64,000 nucleotides of DNA from Pseudomonas sp. ICMP 561 (GTDB lineage Bacteria > Pseudomonadota > Gammaproteobacteria > Pseudomonadales > Pseudomonadaceae). The stretch is taken from contig NZ_LKBT01000006.1 of the NCBI RefSeq assembly GCF_002699985.1, forward strand, positions 62,001 to 126,000, read 5' to 3'. The notes beneath the pieces are model-generated. The model ran no database searches. It had not been told where the DNA came from and worked only from the letters and a program-made list of their open reading frames with translations. This document shows positions 21,583 to 29,387 of the stretch, one piece after another; within the stretch, counting starts at the first letter, position 1; the number at the start of each line of letters is the position of its first letter. A program made the translations under genes and the position numbers.

Positions 21583-21663
21583 GTGGCGACTGTCGCCACT
21601 TCTGTCGCCACGCGCAAGACCCCGTTCTGCATGGGTTGTCGCCGGTGTCGCCGCTGTCGCCAC
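21583..21663 (+). repeat. GTCGCC repeat cluster 2
   Basis: Five GTCGCC hexamers on the plus strand plus one inverted GGCGAC in 81 bp. The whole block aligns with cluster 1 read on the opposite strand, including the flanking GCGCGA, so it is an inverted duplicate. Confidence 0.6.
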
Positions 21664-21794
21664 CTCTCTAGCCATAGGCCTACGACAAGCTCCGCTCTGA
21701 CGCTGAAACTGCATTGCGCTCGATAGAGATCCCGGGCAATTACTCGGGTAAAAGAAGATGTGGCGCTAATCACATTTGAAATGGGAGGGTGGAA

Positions 21795-21882
21795 TGAGTC
21801 GGCTTCGAGAAAGAGCGGGTGAACCCTCCGATCGGCGCGATCAAAGATCGCTGGGTCGGAGGGTTTGGCTACGGCCGACTCA
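21795..21882. other. Three-tier hairpin upstream of the deaminase gene
   Basis: Three nested inverted repeats share one axis: TGAGTCGGC/GCCGACTCA (21795-21803 with 21874-21882), AACCCTCCGA/TCGGAGGGTT (21822-21831 with 21856-21865) and GCGATC-AAA-GATCGC (21837-21851). All arms are perfect. It could be a structured RNA, a protein-bound cruciform or an origin feature. Confidence 0.55.
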
Positions 21883-22018
21883 GAGGCAAACACACGCCGA
21901 ATGATTGATGGATAGACAGTCTGCCTGGCCATCACACCCGATTTTGACGCGTAGTATTGGCGGCGGATGCTGATGGATAATCAGCCTCACCTGAACGGAG
22001 CTATTAGAGAGCAATAAT

Positions 22019-22873
22019 ATGAAGGACGAAATAATCCCCTCATTTCATCGGCAGTCCGAAGATCGTGAATTCATGGAGCAGGCGATTGAAGAAATGCAGC
22101 GGTGCGAGGGGACCCCAAAGGTAGGGGCTGTAGTAGTTAAAAACGGGGAAATACTTTCAGTTGGTCATCGCCGCGACCGTGTCCACGCCGAAAGAGTTGC
22201 TGTTGAGGCAGCCACGGCCAAAGGCCTATCTCTGGCCGGCGCGACTATCTATACGACTCTGGAGCCATGTGTAGAGGTAAGATCAAAAAAACAGCCGTGT
22301 TCTGCCTTGCTGGCAGATTTGAATGTGCACAGCGTCGTCATCGGATCGTACGACCCAAATCCGCAAATAAACCGGAAAGGCTGGTTGGCCCTTATCGAAG
22401 CGGGTGTCACCCTACGAGACTTTGATCCAGACCTGAGAAAGATAATCGATGATTTGAACTCCGGGTTCGTTGAAAAATTTAGACGGGGAGTAGGCCCCAC
22501 TGGACGGCATAGGTTCGACTACACGCTTCAGGATGGCGAATTTGAAATTTTCTTCAGCGCCACTGATCCAAGGAGTATTAGGACCCGATGGACACTCATA
22601 GGTATAAAGCAAATAAATGCTTACGCATGGCGCGGATATAAGGTTGCCATTGCTAGGTACGCTAGTAACTTCAGTCAAATTGATGATGCGACTGCTTTAG
22701 ACTACCAGCAACAAGTGATTGTTCCAGAAGGAGGAATCGTGTCGTTCCTTTCAGATCAAGGTTGTGTTTTGGTGAAAGTCATCGAGGTGCAAAGCGGGGT
22801 GAAATATGGATCATCTTGCACCTCTGTGAAATTGGAGTTTCAAGTTAGAGCCGATAATGTAACTCCGGCATAA
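22019..22873 (+). CDS. RibD/CMP-dCMP-type deaminase with extra C-terminal domain
   Basis: 284 residues. The N-terminal deaminase domain (about 14-145) has the zinc site HAERVAVEAA (His plus catalytic Glu) and TLEPCVEVRSKKQPC (two Cys), and resembles the RibD deaminase branch. VIGSYDPNPQINRKG also matches RibD-like deaminases. The reductase half of RibD is absent. Residues about 160-284 form a beta-rich domain not recognised (FEIFFSATDPRSIRTRWTLIGIKQINAY). In an island with nucleotide-modification genes it may act on free nucleotides or nucleic acids in phage defence; substrate unknown. Confidence 0.82.
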   Translation: MKDEIIPSFHRQSEDREFMEQAIEEMQRCEGTPKVGAVVVKNGEILSVGHRRDRVHAERVAVEAATAKGLSLAGATIYTTLEPCVEVRSKKQPCSALLADLNVHSVVIGSYDPNPQINRKGWLALIEAGVTLRDFDPDLRKIIDDLNSGFVEKFRRGVGPTGRHRFDYTLQDGEFEIFFSATDPRSIRTRWTLIGIKQINAYAWRGYKVAIARYASNFSQIDDATALDYQQQVIVPEGGIVSFLSDQGCVLVKVIEVQSGVKYGSSCTSVKLEFQVRADNVTPA

Positions 22874-23385
22874 ACGCTGGCGGCGTATGCACAGTTGATG
22901 GCGGTAGGGCGTTAAAATCTATCCTTTCGATGGAAGGGGGGGAGTTTACTCCCGCTATCAACGGCGCTTAGCAATGGATTGTTGATGCTGATTTACGGTA
23001 CCAAGGGAGTGAAGATTTTCTAGGAGCCGGATTCCCAGAAGGTTAATCATCTGATCGATTCCCTCGGCCGAGGTATTACCGGGAAGTTCTTGTGTCCTAT
23101 CCAGCAAAGGCGGGTCAAGCATTTTCTTCAAGAGGAAGTGATAGCCTTCAAATTACTGGTTTTCGCCTGCGGCATCCGATGCTCCGCAGCACGCCCAATT
23201 ACCCCCTGATATCGCTGACCCGATTGTTCCTGATGACGGCCCAGATCCCGATGATGAGGGCCCCAAGTCCTAGCTTTCCATCCCGACACCGCCCATGCTG
23301 AATAGAGCCGTTACCCTTTCCAGCCACGGACCAAACCTACGGACCCGCTCAATCGAGCTATTTCCCAAATAGATCAGAGGTACAG
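22874..23385. other. 512-bp spacer with a possible coding relic
   Basis: No intact gene. In the plus frame from about 23021 to 23206 an open stretch of about 60 codons without an ATG reads like a protein (...KVNHLIDSLGRGITGKF then VKHFLQEEVIAFKLL) before a stop. It may be a decayed gene fragment; not identified. Confidence 0.3.
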
Positions 23386-24579
23386 ATGGCGCTGAATTTT
23401 TCCACAGACCTGACGATTGATAGCTGCGAGGAGTTCATCGCTAAGCTCGCGGATGCACCCCAAGAAGACCCTCTATACCTCCCGGTCGAAGTCAGTAACT
23501 CACATTTCGGCGGTGTCGCTGCCGCTATCCAAGCCATTAATACCTGGGGCCGATCCCGTGAGTACAGAGAAATTATCGTTGGTGGTAACCCGGCAGATGC
23601 GGATGATCTGGTTAGAGAAGTGGTAAGCAAACCACACAAATTTTGTGCATCTATGCTGAGTAAAAGAATAACTGACTCTAACGCTTCAACAGACTTACGC
23701 CCTATAGTAAACAGGGCCGCCAGCGAGATTATTGAGGGGCAAGGCAAGAGTAAGTTCGGCCAGCAGCGTGGGCCGCTTTGCTGGTTTGCCTTTGTGGATC
23801 ACAGTACAAAAGGGTTCGACAAGAATTTCTATACACACCCACAGAATGAGAAACCACAACCACGACAACTTGCCCAAATAGAAACAGTAATTCGATCTAT
23901 GGTCAACAAATCTATAGATATTATGGGCGCAACCAAACAGCTAGCTGAAGAAGACATGAGCCATCTTGGCAGAATCTTTTTCGAACTATTCATGAATAGC
24001 CATGAACACGGCACTAAAGACAAAACTCGTAGCGATTGGCTAAAGCCCGGGCAGCGCGTAATTTATAGTAACGGGATAAATCTACCCAAGGCAGCGATAG
24101 ATAAAAGAGCCCAGACAGAGAAAGGACTATCGCTTTACCTGCAATCTCAAAACAATCAAACCAATAGAAGACGATTTATTGAGATTAGCATTATTGACTC
24201 AGGGCTCGGCTACTATAAGCGCTGGTGCGCTGATCAGTCCGACCAGTCCGATCAAGAAACAAACGACAACATCAATCATGAGTACTCTATCTTGAAGAGG
24301 TGTTTTACTTCACGACAAACATCCTCAGCCAATGTAAACAAAGGGCATGGACTTCCTGTAGTTATGGATCGGCTAACCAAGCTAAATGGATTCATGCGAG
24401 TTAGAAGCGGACGACTTTCACTTTACCGTGATTTTGTCACTCAGCCTTATGTGCCCGACGACCCTTGTGAATTCTTTGACTGGACAACAGAACAGCCTGC
24501 ACAGGCTGAACTCACACCAATGCTACCAGTGGTCGGCGTATCGGTGACATTTCTGATACCGCTGGAGGAAAAGCAATGA
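23386..24579 (+). CDS. GHKL (HATPase_c) ATPase-domain protein, possible defence component
   Basis: 397 residues. The N-terminal ~95 residues are an alpha/beta region of STAS-like size. The GHKL ATP-binding fold follows: N-box FELFMNSHEHG (Glu200, Asn204), G1 box IIDSGLGYYKRW (Asp271, Gly273, Gly275), G2 box NKGHGLPVV (319-326). It has no kinase dimerisation/phosphoacceptor region, receiver or membrane segment, so it is not an ordinary histidine kinase. It overlaps the next gene by 4 nt (ATGA), implying a two-gene system with the phosphoribosyltransferase-like protein. Confidence 0.75.
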   Translation: MALNFSTDLTIDSCEEFIAKLADAPQEDPLYLPVEVSNSHFGGVAAAIQAINTWGRSREYREIIVGGNPADADDLVREVVSKPHKFCASMLSKRITDSNASTDLRPIVNRAASEIIEGQGKSKFGQQRGPLCWFAFVDHSTKGFDKNFYTHPQNEKPQPRQLAQIETVIRSMVNKSIDIMGATKQLAEEDMSHLGRIFFELFMNSHEHGTKDKTRSDWLKPGQRVIYSNGINLPKAAIDKRAQTEKGLSLYLQSQNNQTNRRRFIEISIIDSGLGYYKRWCADQSDQSDQETNDNINHEYSILKRCFTSRQTSSANVNKGHGLPVVMDRLTKLNGFMRVRSGRLSLYRDFVTQPYVPDDPCEFFDWTTEQPAQAELTPMLPVVGVSVTFLIPLEEKQ

Positions 24580-26738
24580 GCCAGTGCTTCGCATTTCGCT
24601 TTGAACACAGAGAATCCAGACCGGCGCTATTAATCTCCTGCACGACAACTGTAGTTCCAGATCAAATCATTAAAACAATTAAAGCAGATGTAGAAAACAA
24701 TCTGCTTCCGAGTGCTGTATACGTGCTTAGTACAGACTCGCAGCGGAACACATTGCTCAACTTGCTTAACGATACGTCACTTATGAGTGAGTTCGACTCG
24801 TTTGTAGGCGACCCAGCGCAAAAATTTATACCCATATTTTTTAATCCCTCGGGCGAGTTTTTTTTCTGCAGGGATGAAAGCCCCGTCTCCCTTACCTTGA
24901 AGAACAACATTCTTCAGGCAGGAATGCTAAGAATTTTCAAGACAAGGCAAGGCCTTATTTCATCCTCACCAAACTTTCATTTTTTAAAGCCCTCTAACGA
25001 CCACTGCAATGCATTCATTCGCGCATCAAATTTACTCGTAGCTGGTGAAGAAGTCGCCTTTTTAGCTATATCTTTACTCCCATTACTTGAACCACAACCA
25101 AATAGAATATACGTTGACACGTCCTCCATTTCTTATTTAGTTTGCAAAGCCGTTCTTATGTCAGGCCGATACGGTGGGCGCGTGCCTCTGATCGAGAGTT
25201 ATGAGTCATACACTGCCGTAAATCAAAGCTTCGATTTCGTAGAGGCTCCTGAAAGTCTGGTTTTGATTTCCGCAACTACCAGCGGTGGCTTAGCTTCAAA
25301 AATATTGAACGGAACAACGTTTCCGAACAGTCAAGTAGTAACCCTTTTCTACAGCAAGCTTATCGGAGATCAGATCGGCATATACGATGTTAAAGATGCC
25401 ATTCCCGCTGAGGTATCATCAGCCAAACCTGAAGATTGCGCTGATTGCGCTCGCGGTTCTAGGCTCATAAAAATCGTAGGCGATCAGTTTCTTCCTGAGA
25501 CTCCCACAAATGCTCAGCTGATAATAAAGAAAACCGATTTCACAGGCAAACGGGCTAAATTTTTCGAGGACTTTGCGGCGAAAGGGTTGCTCCAGTGGAG
25601 GAAAGCTTCAGATATTAGAGCCGACTCCAAGGAACACTTTTATGTAGATGTTGGCTTGTATCTTCAAGCCCCAACAGAAGAATTCAGCGGCGAATTTGAA
25701 AAAGCCATAAAAAAATACTTTTCCCGTGACGTTGGAAAAGTCATTGCTTTAGATGATCCTGGCTCGACCGCACTTATGGAGTCACTAAAATCAATCGTAA
25801 GTAACAACGAAAATATTACCTGGAGTAGGATGGCAGACTTAGTTGGGGACTCCTTAAACGATGCCGCATCTGTGGTGGTCGTAGCTGGAGCGATCACTTC
25901 TGGCCGCAAGCTCTTGGACGCGTCTCGCAGGCTTCGTTGTATTGCCAAATCCTCGTCGATCCTTTACCTAGTGGGCTTTTCCAAAGTACCAAGCATGGAC
26001 ATATTGGATCAATTGCGAAAAGACCTACAGCTTGGCGGGCATACCCTAATTATCCTACGCGAATGCCCACTACCGCGCATTGTCGCCCAAATCAAAACAG
26101 CTTGGGATGCCGAGGAGTTTCACCTTAGTAAATTTGCAGGTGATCAGCTTTCGGGGGAAACCGTAGAGTTACCAGCAGCTCTGACAGAAAGGGTCGTCGC
26201 CTTAACGGGAGAGGCAGAAGGCTCAAATGACTTGTTCTTGAAAACCACTTCTGGTGACACACTTAAACTCAGAAATACGTTCGCATTTTGGTCGGGCCTG
26301 AATATTGACAATCAACAAGCAACACAAGCTGACGTTTACTGGACAATTCAATCTATTCTGCATGATCTAAGAGCTAAACCAGACGAGAATGGATTGGCAA
26401 GCATCTATCATTCTACCGTTATTAGTCCAGCCTGCTTTGACAGATATAACGATGGTGTGATTCAAGCCTGCCTGCTCCGCGCTGCCACACCTACAGAGCT
26501 AAACTATTCAATAGATAACGATTTCAGCCAAAAGATGACTGACGTACTCATTTCCGTAATAGAGAATCACGAAAACGATCAAGGTGAAGCCGCTCTAGAG
26601 TTTCTTATGGCACTATGGATCGACAGGTTACAAATAACGAAAGACCACTTGCGTAACGTTACTTGCAAATTCAAATCGTCTCAAATGCCGGAGGATATTC
26701 GCTTCCTTCTCGATCAAATCGAGCTAAAACTACAGTAG
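24576..26738 (+). CDS. Large protein with two phosphoribosyltransferase-like segments
   Basis: 720 residues, not assigned to a named family. Two segments look like type I PRTase cores: RIYVDTSSISYLVCKAV...ESLVLISATTSGGLASKIL (about 180-245) and ASVVVVAGAITSGRKLLDASRRL (about 430-453). Each has the hydrophobic strand plus a T/I-T-S-G loop where the PRPP loop sits. Between them is a CADCARGSRLIKIVGDQF motif (near 285) that could bind zinc. An alpha-helical tail follows. AT-rich relative to the core genome. Coupled to the GHKL gene by ATGA overlap and closed by a terminator. Possible conflict-system effector; inference. Confidence 0.65.
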   Translation: MSQCFAFRFEHRESRPALLISCTTTVVPDQIIKTIKADVENNLLPSAVYVLSTDSQRNTLLNLLNDTSLMSEFDSFVGDPAQKFIPIFFNPSGEFFFCRDESPVSLTLKNNILQAGMLRIFKTRQGLISSSPNFHFLKPSNDHCNAFIRASNLLVAGEEVAFLAISLLPLLEPQPNRIYVDTSSISYLVCKAVLMSGRYGGRVPLIESYESYTAVNQSFDFVEAPESLVLISATTSGGLASKILNGTTFPNSQVVTLFYSKLIGDQIGIYDVKDAIPAEVSSAKPEDCADCARGSRLIKIVGDQFLPETPTNAQLIIKKTDFTGKRAKFFEDFAAKGLLQWRKASDIRADSKEHFYVDVGLYLQAPTEEFSGEFEKAIKKYFSRDVGKVIALDDPGSTALMESLKSIVSNNENITWSRMADLVGDSLNDAASVVVVAGAITSGRKLLDASRRLRCIAKSSSILYLVGFSKVPSMDILDQLRKDLQLGGHTLIILRECPLPRIVAQIKTAWDAEEFHLSKFAGDQLSGETVELPAALTERVVALTGEAEGSNDLFLKTTSGDTLKLRNTFAFWSGLNIDNQQATQADVYWTIQSILHDLRAKPDENGLASIYHSTVISPACFDRYNDGVIQACLLRAATPTELNYSIDNDFSQKMTDVLISVIENHENDQGEAALEFLMALWIDRLQITKDHLRNVTCKFKSSQMPEDIRFLLDQIELKLQ

Positions 26739-26755
26739 ATCGTTAGTTCGCCCCT

Positions 26756-26786
26756 CCCTAGTGCACTTAATAAAAGTGCGCTAGGG
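26756..26786 (+). terminator. Terminator after the GHKL/PRTase-like operon
   Basis: 13-bp stem (CCCTAGTGCACTT pairing with AAGTGCGCTAGGG, one G-U wobble) with a 5-nt loop, 18 nt past the stop codon. Confidence 0.75.
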
Positions 26787-26998
26787 CCAACTTAAATGTC
26801 TTTACTTACAAAAACTTCGTCCACATTCATACAAGCAGCGCCAGTTCCGGCCACAGTTCTAACCCACCGATTTGTGGGAGTCGAGTCAGGCTTTGATTGC
26901 AGGATGCTGACGTGTACTGCCCCCCATCCTCCCCGGATGTGAATAGCCTGATAGCACTCGTTCTACTAAAAAATACTCAAGATGCATGCTGACCAGCT

Positions 26999-27670
26999 TC
27001 AGAAAAGTGAAGCCTGTCGCTTGGGATTGAGCACCTCGACCGGTATATCGTAGAGTGCACTCATTCCATTGCGAAAGTCCTTGATGCCGCCGTAGCTGGG
27101 ATGACGAATCGCAACCACCTCAACACCGAACCGGCTGGCGTAATTGAATGCATCCTGCCCAATCGCAACCACGCGGCGAACCTTCAGCCACTTGATCAGC
27201 ATTTCATTCAGTACGTCAACCTGCTGGAGTTCACGGGCCGTGAACTTGCGGTTGGTGAACGGATTTCCTGGCTCATGGGGATGAAAAGGGAAGACGTTCC
27301 ACAACAGGGGCGGGAGATCAACCGCTCGCAATACTGACCAGATTTCAGAGGCCGTACGTTCTGCGAGCGCCGGACCAACGGTCGCTTGCTTAAAATTTGA
27401 GCCCGGATATCTCTGTGTCATCTCGGAGAGATGGTATTCATCCGTAAGTGCAAGTCCTGTCCGTCGCCCGCCACGGTAGCCGAGGTCGCGCCCCATCCAA
27501 ATCGTGTCCACGCCAATCTCTACGGCGGCGTTCAAATAGCCACGAAGATTGCAACGACGCGCCGATACGGCGTCAGAGCGGTCGTGGACCGGACACTTGT
27601 CAGCGTATGGGTTGAATACGTTGTCCAGCTTCAATTTAGACAGGGCATTCACGAAGGCTGTAGGGGTCAT
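26999..27670 (-). CDS. Uracil-DNA glycosylase superfamily protein
   Basis: 223 residues. Motifs of the UDG fold can be followed: DTIWMGRDLGYRGGRRTGLALTDE (about 55-78, water-activating region), PLLWNVFPFHPHEPGNP (about 120-136), VVAIGQDA (about 167-174) and IRHPSYGG (about 188-195; the His-Pro-Ser leucine-loop motif). The canonical GEAPG/GQDPY motif is replaced by MGRDLGYRGG, so the substrate may be a modified base or another lesion. It lies in a minus-strand group with Nmad2 and MazG-like genes, which fits a DNA base-modification or anti-modification role. Confidence 0.75.
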   Translation of the reverse strand: MTPTAFVNALSKLKLDNVFNPYADKCPVHDRSDAVSARRCNLRGYLNAAVEIGVDTIWMGRDLGYRGGRRTGLALTDEYHLSEMTQRYPGSNFKQATVGPALAERTASEIWSVLRAVDLPPLLWNVFPFHPHEPGNPFTNRKFTARELQQVDVLNEMLIKWLKVRRVVAIGQDAFNYASRFGVEVVAIRHPSYGGIKDFRNGMSALYDIPVEVLNPKRQASLF

Positions 27671-28179
27671 TGCTGCTCGTTCTTTACAGGAGGTTCAAAA
27701 CGCATGATGTGCGGAATCACGCCGACGATCACAATGCCGCCGCAGTGTGTTTATACGTTTCGGGAGATCTAAAAGCTCGTCAGTATGGCTTTTTCCCACA
27801 GCCAGAGCTCGAATTTCTCAATCTCATAGCAGTCCGCCGTGCTCTTGATCAGCTTGAGGATGCCGTAACCACGAGTGCCTTATCTGATTCGGATATAGAT
27901 GATGTGAGCCTTAACGTGGTAAAAAGCCAGGTTGCAAAACCTTCCTCAATGATCATCGAGCGAGCTCCGTCCTCATTACTCACGAGATGAGACATCACTC
28001 ACGACCACACCAGCGAATTTCCTTCGCACCGACGACGGTGTGCAAGCAGCGCTAGAGCTTGCGCGTGCTGATTCGACGTTACAGTTACGGTGAAGTACAC
28101 CTCAGTTTCAGCCTGCAACGCATATGAGTGTCAGCGAAGGGCGGCGGGATCGAGCTCGATTTAGCGTTCCCCCCGAGCG
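27671..28179. other. 509-bp spacer in the modification cluster
   Basis: An open plus-strand stretch (27670-27990; ...LKARQYGFFPQPELEFLNLIAVRRALDQLEDAV...) has no good start context and begins inside the divergent UDG start region. It may be a gene relic. No other gene is supported. Confidence 0.3.
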
Positions 28180-28797
28180 TTATCGCCATGAGGCTGGCCG
28201 GCTTCGAAAGCCTCGGGTAGGAAGCGATTTAAACCAGGTGTCCACCTCAACCCTAAACGCTTCCGAAAACGTGCATCGGTAGTTCCGTGCTGGAGGGTAC
28301 AGATCTTCGCCCTGGAAGTTACGCAGGTAAGCGGGTATCTCCACCGCATTGGCTCCCCAATAAACGAACTCTTCTCCGATAAGCACATTGTCGGAGCCAA
28401 GATCCCTTACCAGGTTTGCTTGGTTGATAAGTCCGCCGTCAAAGCTGTGATGGGAGTCTTCCTGGACCCATGAATCGTTCACGACGTGATAAATGTTGTC
28501 CCCATACGCCATGCTCTTGCTTGAGTACAAATCGGGCCGTTTTATTCTGAACCTCTCGTCCTCCCAGTATTCCTGAAACGAAAGCTTCTGAGAGACCCTC
28601 ATTACAAAAATGAGTTTTTCCGGCAGGTTCAGTCCTACGCTGCCACAGCCAACCACAATATCGCCTACTCGGGCAGCCTTCCTGATTTGAGGTTTGCATG
28701 TTCCCAGCGTGCAGATGCCATGAAATGGGTTTGGTGCGAAGCCATAATCCCTCACCAGCTTGTACGAGAAGACCTTTGGGACTGGGCTCATTGACAC
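28180..28797 (-). CDS. Nmad2-like (nucleotide modification associated domain) protein
   Basis: 205 residues. The start FSYKLVRDYGFAPNPFHGICTLGTCKPQIRKAARVGDIVVGCGS closely follows the Nmad2 pattern (GFAPNPF, CTLxTCKPxIR, GD-G-GS). This family was described by comparative genomics in DNA base hypermodification systems; its biochemical role is not settled. The middle region SFQEYWEDERFRIKRPDLYSSKSMAYGDNIYH and QANLVRDLGSDNVLIGEEFVYWG is likewise typical. The start overlaps the preceding gene by 10 nt. Confidence 0.78.
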   Translation of the reverse strand: MSMSPVPKVFSYKLVRDYGFAPNPFHGICTLGTCKPQIRKAARVGDIVVGCGSVGLNLPEKLIFVMRVSQKLSFQEYWEDERFRIKRPDLYSSKSMAYGDNIYHVVNDSWVQEDSHHSFDGGLINQANLVRDLGSDNVLIGEEFVYWGANAVEIPAYLRNFQGEDLYPPARNYRCTFSEAFRVEVDTWFKSLPTRGFRSRPASWR

Positions 28798-29237
28798 TTG
28801 ACCCGGTCAATATCTCGTTTAGGGCTCGGGGCGCCATCAGCCTGCTCCCAGACCTGCTTGCCCTGGATCACATCTTTCAATTGCGGACTGTCGATGGTGA
28901 GCACAGAGCTGGCGATGTCATCGAATATTTGCGGTAGGGATTCAACATTTTCGGCAACAGCAACAATTTTTTTACCTGACGCCCCTGCGTGGCCCGCTGC
29001 GGCTGTCAGGCAGTCATAGCCTTCTTCCGGGATCAGAAAAATGCAGATGGCTGCATTGTCGATGCAGCTTTTGATTTCTTCGGGTATAGCCCCGGCCGCC
29101 TGCGCTGCTTCCACGACTTCCTGCTCAGCCTCCGCTATGCAAACGTCAAAGCCTTCCTCGGCAAGCTGCTGAGATACTGACTGCGCTTCCGCGTCCATTC
29201 CTGTCGTGAATACGACGCACGCTTTTTGACTGCTCAT
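28788..29237 (-). CDS. Small alpha/beta protein, possible nucleotide-binding fold
   Basis: 149 residues. An N-terminal strand ACVVFTTGM, helix QSVSQQLAEEGFDVCIAE, then AAICIFLIPEEGYDCLTAAAGHAGASGKKIVAVAE: alternating strands and helices as in nucleoside 2-deoxyribosyltransferase-like or TIR-like folds. No catalytic motif is clear, so neither function is claimed. It overlaps the Nmad2-like gene (co-translated) and follows the MazG gene by 150 bp. Confidence 0.6.
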   Translation of the reverse strand: MSSQKACVVFTTGMDAEAQSVSQQLAEEGFDVCIAEAEQEVVEAAQAAGAIPEEIKSCIDNAAICIFLIPEEGYDCLTAAAGHAGASGKKIVAVAENVESLPQIFDDIASSVLTIDSPQLKDVIQGKQVWEQADGAPSPKRDIDRVKCQ

Positions 29238-29387
29238 GATTGGCCCCCCTAACTACTGCCTGGTATCGGTTGTTTTTGTTTCTGATCAACAGTGATCGGT
29301 GGTCGTGGCCAGAGTCTGTAGTTCGTACCGACGACTAAGGACCGGCATGTCGTAATGCCGCTCAATACTCAGCCCACCTGACGACTT

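Larger units (their letters stand above)
20835..22018. other. 1.2-kb non-coding stretch of the island
   Basis: No convincing gene. It holds a small hairpin at about 21035-21057 (GTGCCGA/TCGGCAC), a palindrome CCTGACTGTCAGTCAGG near 21107, GTCGCC cluster 2 (21583-21663) and a three-tier hairpin (21795-21882). Promoters for the flanking divergent operons must lie here. The concentration of repeats and hairpins is what a replication or transfer origin of an element could look like; this is inference. Confidence 0.4.

Noticed and set aside
21561..21935. 124-codon minus-strand frame in the island spacer
   Set aside because: It crosses GTCGCC cluster 2 and the three-tier hairpin; composition is repeat-driven and no start context is seen.
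21795..22873. Retron (hairpin RNA plus effector)
   Set aside because: No reverse transcriptase gene lies nearby; the deaminase alone does not make a retron.
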